From JAHBXE01 sp044222195 (GTDB lineage: Bacteria; Planctomycetota; Phycisphaerae; Phycisphaerales; UBA1924), in the NCBI GenBank assembly GCA_044222195.1, contig JBGANS010000020.1:13954-77953 (forward strand): a DNA stretch of 64,000 nucleotides. Direction: 5' to 3'. Below, piece by piece: positions 25,594 through 33,549 of this stretch (the first letter of the stretch is position 1; each line of letters begins with the position of its first letter). A program made the translations under genes and the position numbers. The notes below the pieces were generated by a model. That model searched no databases. It saw only the letters and a program-made list of their open reading frames with translations, and was not told the DNA's origin.

Positions 25594-26316
25594 TTACCGC
25601 AGCTCCACGCTCCAGTACGCCTCATCCAGGAACGTCTTCCACGACTGATACTTCTCGCTCCCCAGACGGAGCGTGATCAGCGGGTTGCGCTTGGGCCGCT
25701 TGACCGCGCGGACGAGCTTCATGTTCGCCTGTTCGGGCGTGCGGCCGCCCTTCTTCGCGTTGCACCACAGGCACGCGCACACCAGGTTCTCCCACGACTC
25801 GCCGCCCCCCTGCGCCCGGGGCAGCACGTGGTCGATCGACAGGTCCGCCGTCGGGAAGTGCTTCCCGCAATACTGGCACTGATTGCGGTCGCGTGCGAAG
25901 AGGTTGCGCCGGTTCAGCTTCACCGCCTGCGCCGGCAGCCGCTCGTACCCGAAGAGTCGGATGATCCGCGGCACGGCGATATCGAACCGCACGGTCTTCA
26001 CCCAGTCGTGCCGCTCGCGCTCAAACTCCTTCTGAAACGCCGCGACTTCGAGCCACGAGTTGAAGTTGTAGTTCTGGTACTTGCCCTCATCGACGTGTAT
26101 AACCTCGGCGAGGTCCTTGGCGAGCATGACAAAGGCCCGGCGCGCCGAGACCACGCGGATCGCCATGTACAGCTTGTTGAGAACGAGCACCTTGGAATCG
26201 AGCCCTTGACCGAACCGCTCGATGAGGGCCCCGGACGGCCCGACGACAACACTCCCGTCGATGCTCTCCGCATCTGGAACGTCGTGGTCCGGAACTCGGT
26301 CGGCCGGCTTTTGCAT
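25594..26316 (-). CDS. HNH endonuclease family protein
   Basis: 240 aa. The C-terminal half carries the HNH nuclease motif: CQYCGKHF, then LSIDHVLPRAQGG (catalytic D-H), then ENLVCACLWCNAKKGG, with two CxxC pairs for a structural zinc. The N-terminal half (residues 30-130, VLVLNKLYMAIRVVSARRAF) is the domain usually found in front of this bacterial HNH group. No mobile-element neighbours are seen, so this is probably a resident housekeeping-type HNH protein of unknown role. ATG 26316 follows AGAGGG closely; a TTG start at 26358 with TACAGT nearby is the alternative. Confidence 0.85.
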   Translation of the reverse strand: MQKPADRVPDHDVPDAESIDGSVVVGPSGALIERFGQGLDSKVLVLNKLYMAIRVVSARRAFVMLAKDLAEVIHVDEGKYQNYNFNSWLEVAAFQKEFERERHDWVKTVRFDIAVPRIIRLFGYERLPAQAVKLNRRNLFARDRNQCQYCGKHFPTADLSIDHVLPRAQGGGESWENLVCACLWCNAKKGGRTPEQANMKLVRAVKRPKRNPLITLRLGSEKYQSWKTFLDEAYWSVELR

Positions 26317-26611
26317 GGCCCTCTGGATCCATCCTTCGGGCGGGCGGTCCCCGCCCAATCACCGAAAACTGTAGTGTCCCCCGCTCCCGGAAGCAATGGG
26401 CCCGATAAACGACCACGAGATAGTGCCTCAGCCGCGCGTCGGTTCGCCACGGGCGCATCGTCGCGGATTCCCGCACCGACCGTTACCGGTCTCGAGTTCT
26501 TTCAACTCAACACGCCTCGCATCACCGATGAGCGAACTTGTATTGCTGGTCTTCGACACCTCCGCTATTCTCGCCCTACCCGGAGCCCCGCGGTGCCGCC
26601 GCGCCTGAGAC

Positions 26612-29110
26612 ATGACACCGCCCACGTACGTTCCTGACGATCCCGCGCGCCAATCCTGGGACGTCATCGTCATCGGCACCGGCATGGGCGGCTCCACCTG
26701 CGGACACGCCCTGGCGCAGCGCGGCCACCGGGTCCTCTTCCTCGAACGCGGCAAGTTCCTCTTCGGCGAGGCCGACCGCGGCGACGGCCGACTTCCCGAC
26801 GACGCCGACAACCAGCCCGAGGGCCGGCTCCGCCGCGGCTGGTGGCCCGAACCGATCGAGGGCCGGACCAACTCCGTGGCCATGCAGTTCTTCGCGCCGC
26901 TCGGCGCGGGGACCGGCGGGACCACGGGCCTCTACGCCGCCCAGCTCGAGCGATTCAGCCGCAGCGATTTTCAGCCCCGGGCCAACTTTCCCGGGGTGGG
27001 CGATTCGACGCTGCCCGACGCCTGGCCGATTTCTTACGAAGAGTTTCTTCCTTACTACGCGCGCGCCGAAGCGCTCTACCGCGTCCACGGCACTCCCGAT
27101 CCGCTGTGCCCGGATGCCGACGTTTCGCTCCGTCAACCCCCGGCCCTGAGCGCCCGCGACCAGGACTTCTTCGATTCGTTCCGCGAGCTCGGGCTCCATC
27201 CCTACCGCGCCCACGTCGGGTTTGACTACATCCCCGGGTGCATGGAGTGCGGCGGCGTGCTCTGCCCGCGCTCGTGCAAAAGCGACGCGGGGCGGATCTC
27301 CCTCATGCCGGCCCTGGAGAAGCACGGCGCTCGCATTCTCACCGAGTGCGAGGTGCTCGGTTTCGAGGCCGACGCCAATCGTGTCCGCGCCGTCCGTTGC
27401 CGCTGGAATGACCAAGAGATGACAATCTCCGGCACGATCATCGTGCTCGCCGCGGGGGCGTACATGTCCCCGATCCTGCTGCTCAACTCCAAGTCATCGC
27501 ACTGGCCCGAGGGTCTGGCCAACAGTTCCGGCGCTGTCGGCCGCAACCTGATGCTCCACGCCGGCGACTTCATCATGGTCCGTCCCAGGAAGTCGCTCTC
27601 GACCGTCGGTCCCCGAAAGACGCTTGCGCTCAACGACTTCTATCACTCCGAGGGCGTCAAGCTCGGCTCGTTCCAATCCGTAGGTCTCGCCGTCTCATGG
27701 GGGCACGTTCTCTACTTCCTCCGCTCCGTGTTCGAGAAAGCCCCGCGGTGGAAGCGGGCGATCGTCTCGCCGTTTCTCCGGGTCATCGCCCGCATCGCGG
27801 CGTTCCACTTCCGCAACGCCGCCATCTTCGCGACCCTCCTCGAAGACCTTCCCTACTGGAACAACCGGGTCGTGCCCGATCCCGCCGCAAAGAACGGGAT
27901 GCGCTTCGAGTACGAGTACACCGCGGAGCTGCGCGGCCGCAACCGGCTGTTCCGCAAACGCCTGGCCTCGAAACTCAAGCCGAACCACCGGATCATGGTT
28001 CTCACGAAGGAAGGAACGCCGAACTTCGGGCACGTCTGCGGGACGTGCCGATTTGGAGACGACCCGGCGACCAGCGTCCTCAACCGCGACAACCGCGCCC
28101 ACGACGTCGAGAACCTCTACATCGTCGATGCATCCTTCTTTCCTTCCAGCAGCGGAACCAACCCCACGCTCACCATCGCGGCCAACGCCCTCCGCGTTGC
28201 CGAGGCGATTGACCGGCAGATCACATCCGCGGAGGCGCCGATCGTCCGGCTTCACCAGACGACCCAGCGGCGGCCCCTGCCGGCCACTCCTTCTCACGCC
28301 CCGGTGGCGATGCAGGACTCCCATCACCGCCGTCGAGGCGTGGCGCGCCGCATCGCGACATCGCTGGTGCTCGGCCTCGTGACCACCATCGCCATCGCGT
28401 GGACCTCGGCGCACTGGAACCAGATCGCCTTCACGCGGCTCGTTCCCATTTCGATCAGTCATCCGCAGCACCCGGTCACGTTCACGCTGACGCACTGGGA
28501 AGGGTTCGCGGGCCGGCGCATCGCCCTCGGGCACGACCGTGCCCCAGCGCTGGACGATTCTGAATCCGGTCGCACCGCGGTCCATTCCGCCGCCGAGGTC
28601 CTGCACACCACCGCCGAGAAAGAGCTGTGGCCGTGGTGGACCTCGCGCCCGATGCCGCAGGCTCCGGGGATTCTCTGGGCCGGCGAGATTCAGGACGCCC
28701 GGGGCTGGCCCCTGCCCGCGCTCAAGACGCGGTGGCTCATCGACCACTCGCCGACATCCACCGAATCGCCCGGCGCGGCACCGGTCTACCACCTCAAAGG
28801 CGGAACGCCGCTCGCGCCGCATCCGCACGACCAGGCGCACCCGGAATCCAGGCTCCGCGCTCTGCCGCTCACGCCGGTGTGGCCCGGCCTGCTCCTCAAC
28901 ACTGTCCTCTTCGCGTGTCTGGCGTTTTTCACGCACGCGACCACCGCGGTCGTGGCGAGCCGGACCCGGTGCCGACGCAGCCACTGCCACGATTGCGACT
29001 TCAATCTACCGGAGAACCGCGCGGATGCGTGCCCGCAGTGCGGCTGGAGCCGATCCTCGGACTCGTGTGGTTCGCCGTCCTTCCCGGCGGCGACTTCATC
29101 CCCTGCCTGA
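26612..29110 (+). CDS. GMC oxidoreductase fused to membrane zinc-ribbon protein
   Basis: 832 aa in one open frame. Residues 1-555 form a GMC flavoprotein oxidoreductase: FAD motif VIGTGMGGSTCGHALAQRG, APLGAGTGGTTGLYAAQL, CMECGGVLCPRSCKSDAGR, and the C-terminal HVCGTCRFGDDPATSVLN and DASFFPSSSGTNPTLTIAAN. Residues 567-832 form a separate module: one transmembrane helix (SLVLGLVTTIAIAW), an exported-type domain, a second helix (LLLNTVLFACLAFF) and a C-terminal CxxC...CxxCGW zinc ribbon. That module is homologous to the next gene. An internal ATG at 28310 (residue 567), only weakly preceded by a site, could start a separate product. Substrate unknown. Confidence 0.83.
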   Translation: MTPPTYVPDDPARQSWDVIVIGTGMGGSTCGHALAQRGHRVLFLERGKFLFGEADRGDGRLPDDADNQPEGRLRRGWWPEPIEGRTNSVAMQFFAPLGAGTGGTTGLYAAQLERFSRSDFQPRANFPGVGDSTLPDAWPISYEEFLPYYARAEALYRVHGTPDPLCPDADVSLRQPPALSARDQDFFDSFRELGLHPYRAHVGFDYIPGCMECGGVLCPRSCKSDAGRISLMPALEKHGARILTECEVLGFEADANRVRAVRCRWNDQEMTISGTIIVLAAGAYMSPILLLNSKSSHWPEGLANSSGAVGRNLMLHAGDFIMVRPRKSLSTVGPRKTLALNDFYHSEGVKLGSFQSVGLAVSWGHVLYFLRSVFEKAPRWKRAIVSPFLRVIARIAAFHFRNAAIFATLLEDLPYWNNRVVPDPAAKNGMRFEYEYTAELRGRNRLFRKRLASKLKPNHRIMVLTKEGTPNFGHVCGTCRFGDDPATSVLNRDNRAHDVENLYIVDASFFPSSSGTNPTLTIAANALRVAEAIDRQITSAEAPIVRLHQTTQRRPLPATPSHAPVAMQDSHHRRRGVARRIATSLVLGLVTTIAIAWTSAHWNQIAFTRLVPISISHPQHPVTFTLTHWEGFAGRRIALGHDRAPALDDSESGRTAVHSAAEVLHTTAEKELWPWWTSRPMPQAPGILWAGEIQDARGWPLPALKTRWLIDHSPTSTESPGAAPVYHLKGGTPLAPHPHDQAHPESRLRALPLTPVWPGLLLNTVLFACLAFFTHATTAVVASRTRCRRSHCHDCDFNLPENRADACPQCGWSRSSDSCGSPSFPAATSSPA

Positions 29111-29171
29111 GCCTCGGCCGCGAGCCCGGTTCGCCACCGACGCGGGCCGGACTTCTTAGACTCCATGCGGC

Positions 29172-29936
29172 ATGGTCCCCCGCCTCCTTACTTCCCTCGC
29201 GCTCGGCCTCATCATCACGATCGCGTTGGCGTGGGCTTCGGCGCGATGGAATCAGATCGTCTTCACCAGCTTCTGCCCGGTTTCGACGAGCCCTCCCGGA
29301 CAATCCGTCGCGTTCATCCTGAACCACTGGGAAGGACCCGCAGGCCAGCGCGTGTCCCTCGCGCACTTCTACGGCGGTGTTTCCAAACCTGATGATCCCG
29401 ACTTCGCCCTCCGCGCCATGCACTCGGCCGCCGCCGATCTTCTCCATTCCACCACCAAGGAAAACCTCTGGCCGTGGTGGACGTCAACGCCAGATCCGCA
29501 ACCAACCGACATTCTCTGGGCCGGCGAGGTCCAGGACGCCCGCGGCTGGCCGTTGCCCGCGTTCAGGTCGAAGTGGCTCATTGAGTGCACGCGCAGCACG
29601 CCCGGTCCGCTCACCACCGCCGGCCGCGCCCCTTTCGCCAACGTCTATCACCTTCACGGCGGGCTCGAACTCCCGCTCATTGAGCCGATGTACCCCGCCA
29701 GGGACTCCACCCTTCGCGCGCTTCCCCTGATCCCCATCTGGCGCGGCCTCCTCCTCGACACCCTTCTCTTCGCGGCGATCATCGCGATCGTCCACTCGTC
29801 CGTTCGAGCGCTCCGCTCCCACCTCCGCCGCCGCCGCGGCCACTGCCCCCGCTGTAACTACGACCTCCTTCACAACGTTGAAGCCGGATGCTCGGAGTGC
29901 GGGTGGAATCGCGCCCAGTCTGTTCCTCCTTCTTAG
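29172..29936 (+). CDS. Membrane protein with C-terminal zinc ribbon (paralogue)
   Basis: 254 aa. N-terminal helix SLALGLIITIALAWASARWNQI, a 180-residue domain with the landmarks NHWEGPAGQRVSL, NLWPWWTS, ILWAGEVQDARGWPLPA and LRALPLIPIWRGLLLDTLLF, a second helix, then CPRCNYDL...CSECGWN. It aligns along its whole length with the C-terminal third of the preceding gene and more distantly with the gene at 39047-39754, so it is a tandem duplicate. TAGACT lies 9 nt before the ATG at 29172. Function unknown; the zinc ribbon should face the cytoplasm if both helices span the membrane (inference). Confidence 0.78.
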   Translation: MVPRLLTSLALGLIITIALAWASARWNQIVFTSFCPVSTSPPGQSVAFILNHWEGPAGQRVSLAHFYGGVSKPDDPDFALRAMHSAAADLLHSTTKENLWPWWTSTPDPQPTDILWAGEVQDARGWPLPAFRSKWLIECTRSTPGPLTTAGRAPFANVYHLHGGLELPLIEPMYPARDSTLRALPLIPIWRGLLLDTLLFAAIIAIVHSSVRALRSHLRRRRGHCPRCNYDLLHNVEAGCSECGWNRAQSVPPS

Positions 29937-30119
29937 CCCCAGCGGAGAGTCAGTAAACAGCCCGGGGTTGTGCCACGGCTATTCACTCCCGTCCCTCCAG
30001 GGCTCCGAGCGCCGGCCTCCTGAAGGGCCTCTTTCACAGAGTCTCCTCCATGCCATCCAAGAGACGGCTATCGCCTCGCCCACTTCCTGGCCCTCTCGTG
30101 CCGCGCCCCCTTGCGCCCC

Positions 30120-30125
30120 TACACT
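30120..30125 (+). promoter_or_regulatory. Possible -10 box (TACACT) of citrate synthase gene
   Basis: TACACT lies 28 nt before the start and would give a leader of about 22 nt containing the AAAGAGAG ribosome-binding site. Confidence 0.4.
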
Positions 30126-30153
30126 CCCCCTCTACCCCCAGAAAGAGAGCCCC

Positions 30154-31380
30154 ATGTCCGCCACCGCCTCAAAGCCTTCATCCGCCGCATCCAAAGCCGA
30201 CGCCGCGGCCGCCTTTGCCCGGGGCCTTGAAGGCATCGTCGCCGGCGAGTCCGCCATCTGCTCCGTCGAGCAGGGCAAGCTCATCTATCGCGGCTACGAG
30301 ATTCACGACCTGGCCGCGAACGCGACGTTCGAGCAGGCCGCGTTCGTACTTCTCGAAGGCCACAAGCCCTCGGATGCCGAGCTCAAGCGGTTCAAGTCCG
30401 AACTGGTCGCCCAGCGGGCCCTCCCCGAGCCCGTGATCCAGTTCCTCCTGTCCTCCGGCCCCATGCTCAAGAACGGCACCGCCGTCCCCATGGACATCCT
30501 CCGCACCGCCGTCTCCATCCTCGGAAACATCGACAAGGAAAGCCAGGACAACTCCGCCGCGGCCAATCTCCGCAAGGCCAAGTGCCTGCTCGCCAAGACG
30601 CCGACGATCATCGGCCACATGCAGAACGTGATCGACGGCAAGGAGCTGATCGACCGCAAGACCGGCGGCGATGCGAACCTGACCCACGCGGGCAACCTGC
30701 TCTATCTCATGACCGGCCAGAAGCCTGCCAAAGAGTTCGAGCACGTCATGGATGTCTCGCTCATCCTCTACGCCGAGCACGACTTCAACGCGAGCACGTT
30801 CACCACGCGAGTGATCGCCGGCACGCTCAGCGACATGCACGGCGCGGTCTGCGGCGGCATCGCCGCCCTCAAGGGCCAGCTCCACGGCGGGGCCAACGAG
30901 ATGGCGATGGAGATGCTCAAGGAAATCATGAAGGATGTCGGCGAGAAGGGCATCGGCACCAAGGCCGTCGATGAATGGATGCAGAAGGCCTTCGACACCA
31001 AGCGCAAGCTCATGGGCTTCGGCCACCGTGTCTACAAGAACGGCGACCACCGCGCCCCAATCCTGCACAAGCTCGGCCGCAACCTGGCCGCGAGCGACAA
31101 GAAAAACCCCGGCGGTCACAGCGCCACCAAGTGGTTCGACCTCGGCGAGCAGGTCCAGAAGATCATGCTCGACAAGAAGAACATCCACCCCAACGTCGAC
31201 TTCCCGTGCGGGCTGACCTACTTCACCATGGGCATCCCCGTGCCGCAGTACACGCCGATCTTCGTCGCCAGCCGCATGAGCGGGTGGTGCGCGCACATCA
31301 GCGAGCAGCACGCGAACAACCGCCTCATCCGCCCGCTGAGCCTCTATACGGGCCCGGCCGAGATGAAGTGGAACGGCTGA
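30154..31380 (+). CDS. gltA: Citrate synthase (citrate/2-methylcitrate synthase family)
   Basis: Condenses acetyl-CoA and oxaloacetate at the entry to the TCA cycle. 408 aa, the shorter CitZ/PrpC-like type. Active-site elements seen: QLHGGANE, GFGHRVYK and the aspartate in NVDFPCGLTY, followed by FVASRMSGWCAHISEQ. An N-terminal Ala/Ser-rich extension of about 25 residues precedes EGIVAGESAICSV. The ATG at 30154 follows AGAGAG. Methylcitrate synthase activity cannot be excluded; no prp genes are nearby, which favours citrate synthase. Confidence 0.92.
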   Translation: MSATASKPSSAASKADAAAAFARGLEGIVAGESAICSVEQGKLIYRGYEIHDLAANATFEQAAFVLLEGHKPSDAELKRFKSELVAQRALPEPVIQFLLSSGPMLKNGTAVPMDILRTAVSILGNIDKESQDNSAAANLRKAKCLLAKTPTIIGHMQNVIDGKELIDRKTGGDANLTHAGNLLYLMTGQKPAKEFEHVMDVSLILYAEHDFNASTFTTRVIAGTLSDMHGAVCGGIAALKGQLHGGANEMAMEMLKEIMKDVGEKGIGTKAVDEWMQKAFDTKRKLMGFGHRVYKNGDHRAPILHKLGRNLAASDKKNPGGHSATKWFDLGEQVQKIMLDKKNIHPNVDFPCGLTYFTMGIPVPQYTPIFVASRMSGWCAHISEQHANNRLIRPLSLYTGPAEMKWNG

Positions 31381-31416
31381 AACCCGTCCACGATCCACAC
31401 CTGATCTGCTATCCTC

Positions 31417-31434
31417 CGCGGCAAACCTGCCGCG
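31417..31434 (+). other. GC hairpin just before the first M14 gene
   Basis: CGCGGCA-AACC-TGCCGCG is a perfect 7-bp stem ending 9 nt before the ATG at 31444. No T-run follows. TATCCT at 31410-31415 would place a transcription start inside it, so it may act as a DNA site rather than an RNA hairpin. Confidence 0.35.
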
Positions 31435-31443
31435 AGTATTGAC

Positions 31444-33549
31444 ATGATCACTCCGTTCGTACCCGTTGTCTTGATGTTCCTTTCACAACCCGAGCTTCCC
31501 TATCAGGCGCGGCTCAAGGCGATCGAGGATTCCAAGGGCTTTGTCGAAGTGAGCACGGTCGGCGCCAGCCGTCAGAACCGACCCATCAAGGTCCTGTGGG
31601 TGACGGACTTTGCGGACAAGGGCACACCGCCCGCGGACCGGCCCACGATGATCGTCGTCGGCGGCATCGACGGCCGGCATCGCGTGGGTGTCGACACGGC
31701 CCTGGGCGTCGCGGAGAAACTCATCGCCGACCACAAGGACCTGCTCAAGTCGGTGAGATTCGGGATCGTGCCGTGCCTCAATCCCGACAACTACGCCTGG
31801 CAGCTTGACGCGGCTCATCCCAAGATCGACTTCGGCCGCGCCTTCGCCCCAACCGATGCGGACCACGACGGCCGCGTGATGGAGGACCCCGCCGAGGACC
31901 TCAACGGCGACGGCGTGATCTCGATGATGCGCATCAAGGATCCCAAGCCCGGAAGCGACCTGCGCGCCGAGTTCTGCATCGACCCGGACAACCCCAAGCT
32001 GCTCAAGAAGCCCGACGCGACCAAGGGCCAGAAGGCCGAGTACGCCCTGCTCACCGAGGGCACGGACAACGACGGCGACGGCCGCTTCAACGAGGACGGC
32101 GTCGGCGGCGCGGCGGGCGGCGGCACCGATCTCAACATGAACTTCCCGTACCGCTGGTCGGAGTTCTCCGACGGCGCCGGGCCCTACCAGCTCAGCGAGC
32201 CCGAATCGCTGGCTTTCGCCCAGTGGCTCGTCGCGCAGAACAACGTCGTCGCGGTGATGACCTACGCCCCGGGCGACACGATCCTCAACCAGCCCCCCGC
32301 GGGGCGGTTCGACCAGGGCGGCTCGCTCCCCATGGGGATCGAGAACGGCGACAAGGCCGCGTTCGACGATGTCGCCAAGCTCTTCAAAGAAGCGACCAAG
32401 ATGACCGGCGCGCCCGGACTCGAACTCGCGGGGAGCCTGCCGGGATGGGCCTACTCCAACGAGGGCATGCTCGCGTTCTCGACGCCCGTTTGGGTCCGCC
32501 CGGACCTGGTCACCAAGGAAGCACCCAAGCGCGAAGGCGGCGATGGTGAACGCAAAGAAGGCGGTGCCGCGGCCGGTGGTTCGCCCGCCGGCGAAGGCGC
32601 CGCGGGCGGTTTGTCTCAGGATGAGATCCGCACCCGCATCCGCGACTTCATGAACGCGACTCCCGCCGAGCGCGAGAAGATGATGCAGGAGTTCAACAAC
32701 CTCCCCCCGGATGTTCAGGCACGCATCCGTGCCGCGGCGGGACTCGCGCCCGGGCAATCGCCGGCCGCGGCGGTGGCGGGAGAACAACCCGCCCAGCCCG
32801 CGGGCGCACAACCGGCCACGCCTCCCGCCGGTGCGCGTGGCGGCGGTCGCCAACCCGGTGGCGGTGGTCCGGGCGGTGGTGGGGGCGGCGGTGGGGGGAG
32901 ACGCGGCGGCGGCGGCCGAGGCGGGTTCCCGGGCGGCGGCGGTGGAGGCGCAGGGCCCGCGGCCCCCGATGAGAACAAGGCCGAGGTGGACTCCGATGAT
33001 CCAAAGTGGATCAAGTACGATGCCGACCAGGTCAAGGCCGGGGCGACTTCCGGGTTCCTTGATTGGAAGCCGTTCAAGCACCCACAGCTCGGCGATGTCG
33101 AGATCGGCGGCTTTCTCCCGGGGTTCAAGCTCAACCCGCCGGCGGCGGAGTTGCCGCGGCTGGCCGAAGAGCAGACGAAGTTCGTGACCGCACTGGCCGC
33201 GAAGTTCCCGAAGCTGGTGGCGCAGCCGCCGGTGGTAGAAAAGATGGGCCCCGGCCTCTACCGCATCGTTGTGCGTATCGTCAACGAGGGCGCAATGGCG
33301 AGCATGCCCGAGGTCAACACCAAGGCACGCCACGGTCTGCCCAGCATGCTGACGCTGGATGTGCCCGTGCCGCGGCTGGTCTCGGGCGAGAAGATCGTCC
33401 GGACATGGGTGATCGCCGGCAACGGCGGGCAGATGCAGGCGGAATGGATGGTCACGGGCGATGACGGCTCGTCGGTGGATGTGGTGTTCCGACCGAGTAT
33501 CGGGGCCAAGTCGGTGATCCATGTCGAGTTGAAGGAGGCCGCCAAGTGA
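31444..33549 (+). CDS. M14 carboxypeptidase-like protein lacking catalytic residues
   Basis: 701 aa. The N-terminal 350 residues align with the M14 domain of the next gene, but zinc ligands are lost: the HGNE motif reads DGRH (in GGIDGRHRVGVDTAL), the third-ligand region SYHNAGG reads TYAPGDT, and the catalytic FTNEMW reads FSTPVW. Calcium-loop-like DADHDGRVMEDPAEDLNGDG and DNDGDGRFNEDG insertions are kept. Residues about 360-500 are low complexity, ending in a long Gly/Arg run. The last 200 residues resemble the C-terminal beta domain of the partner. A short hydrophobic N-terminus suggests export. The stop overlaps the next start by 4 nt. Confidence 0.8.
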   Translation: MITPFVPVVLMFLSQPELPYQARLKAIEDSKGFVEVSTVGASRQNRPIKVLWVTDFADKGTPPADRPTMIVVGGIDGRHRVGVDTALGVAEKLIADHKDLLKSVRFGIVPCLNPDNYAWQLDAAHPKIDFGRAFAPTDADHDGRVMEDPAEDLNGDGVISMMRIKDPKPGSDLRAEFCIDPDNPKLLKKPDATKGQKAEYALLTEGTDNDGDGRFNEDGVGGAAGGGTDLNMNFPYRWSEFSDGAGPYQLSEPESLAFAQWLVAQNNVVAVMTYAPGDTILNQPPAGRFDQGGSLPMGIENGDKAAFDDVAKLFKEATKMTGAPGLELAGSLPGWAYSNEGMLAFSTPVWVRPDLVTKEAPKREGGDGERKEGGAAAGGSPAGEGAAGGLSQDEIRTRIRDFMNATPAEREKMMQEFNNLPPDVQARIRAAAGLAPGQSPAAAVAGEQPAQPAGAQPATPPAGARGGGRQPGGGGPGGGGGGGGGRRGGGGRGGFPGGGGGGAGPAAPDENKAEVDSDDPKWIKYDADQVKAGATSGFLDWKPFKHPQLGDVEIGGFLPGFKLNPPAAELPRLAEEQTKFVTALAAKFPKLVAQPPVVEKMGPGLYRIVVRIVNEGAMASMPEVNTKARHGLPSMLTLDVPVPRLVSGEKIVRTWVIAGNGGQMQAEWMVTGDDGSSVDVVFRPSIGAKSVIHVELKEAAK

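Noticed and set aside
31417..31434. Terminator of citrate synthase
   Set aside because: The hairpin has no T-run and lies 9 nt before the next start codon.
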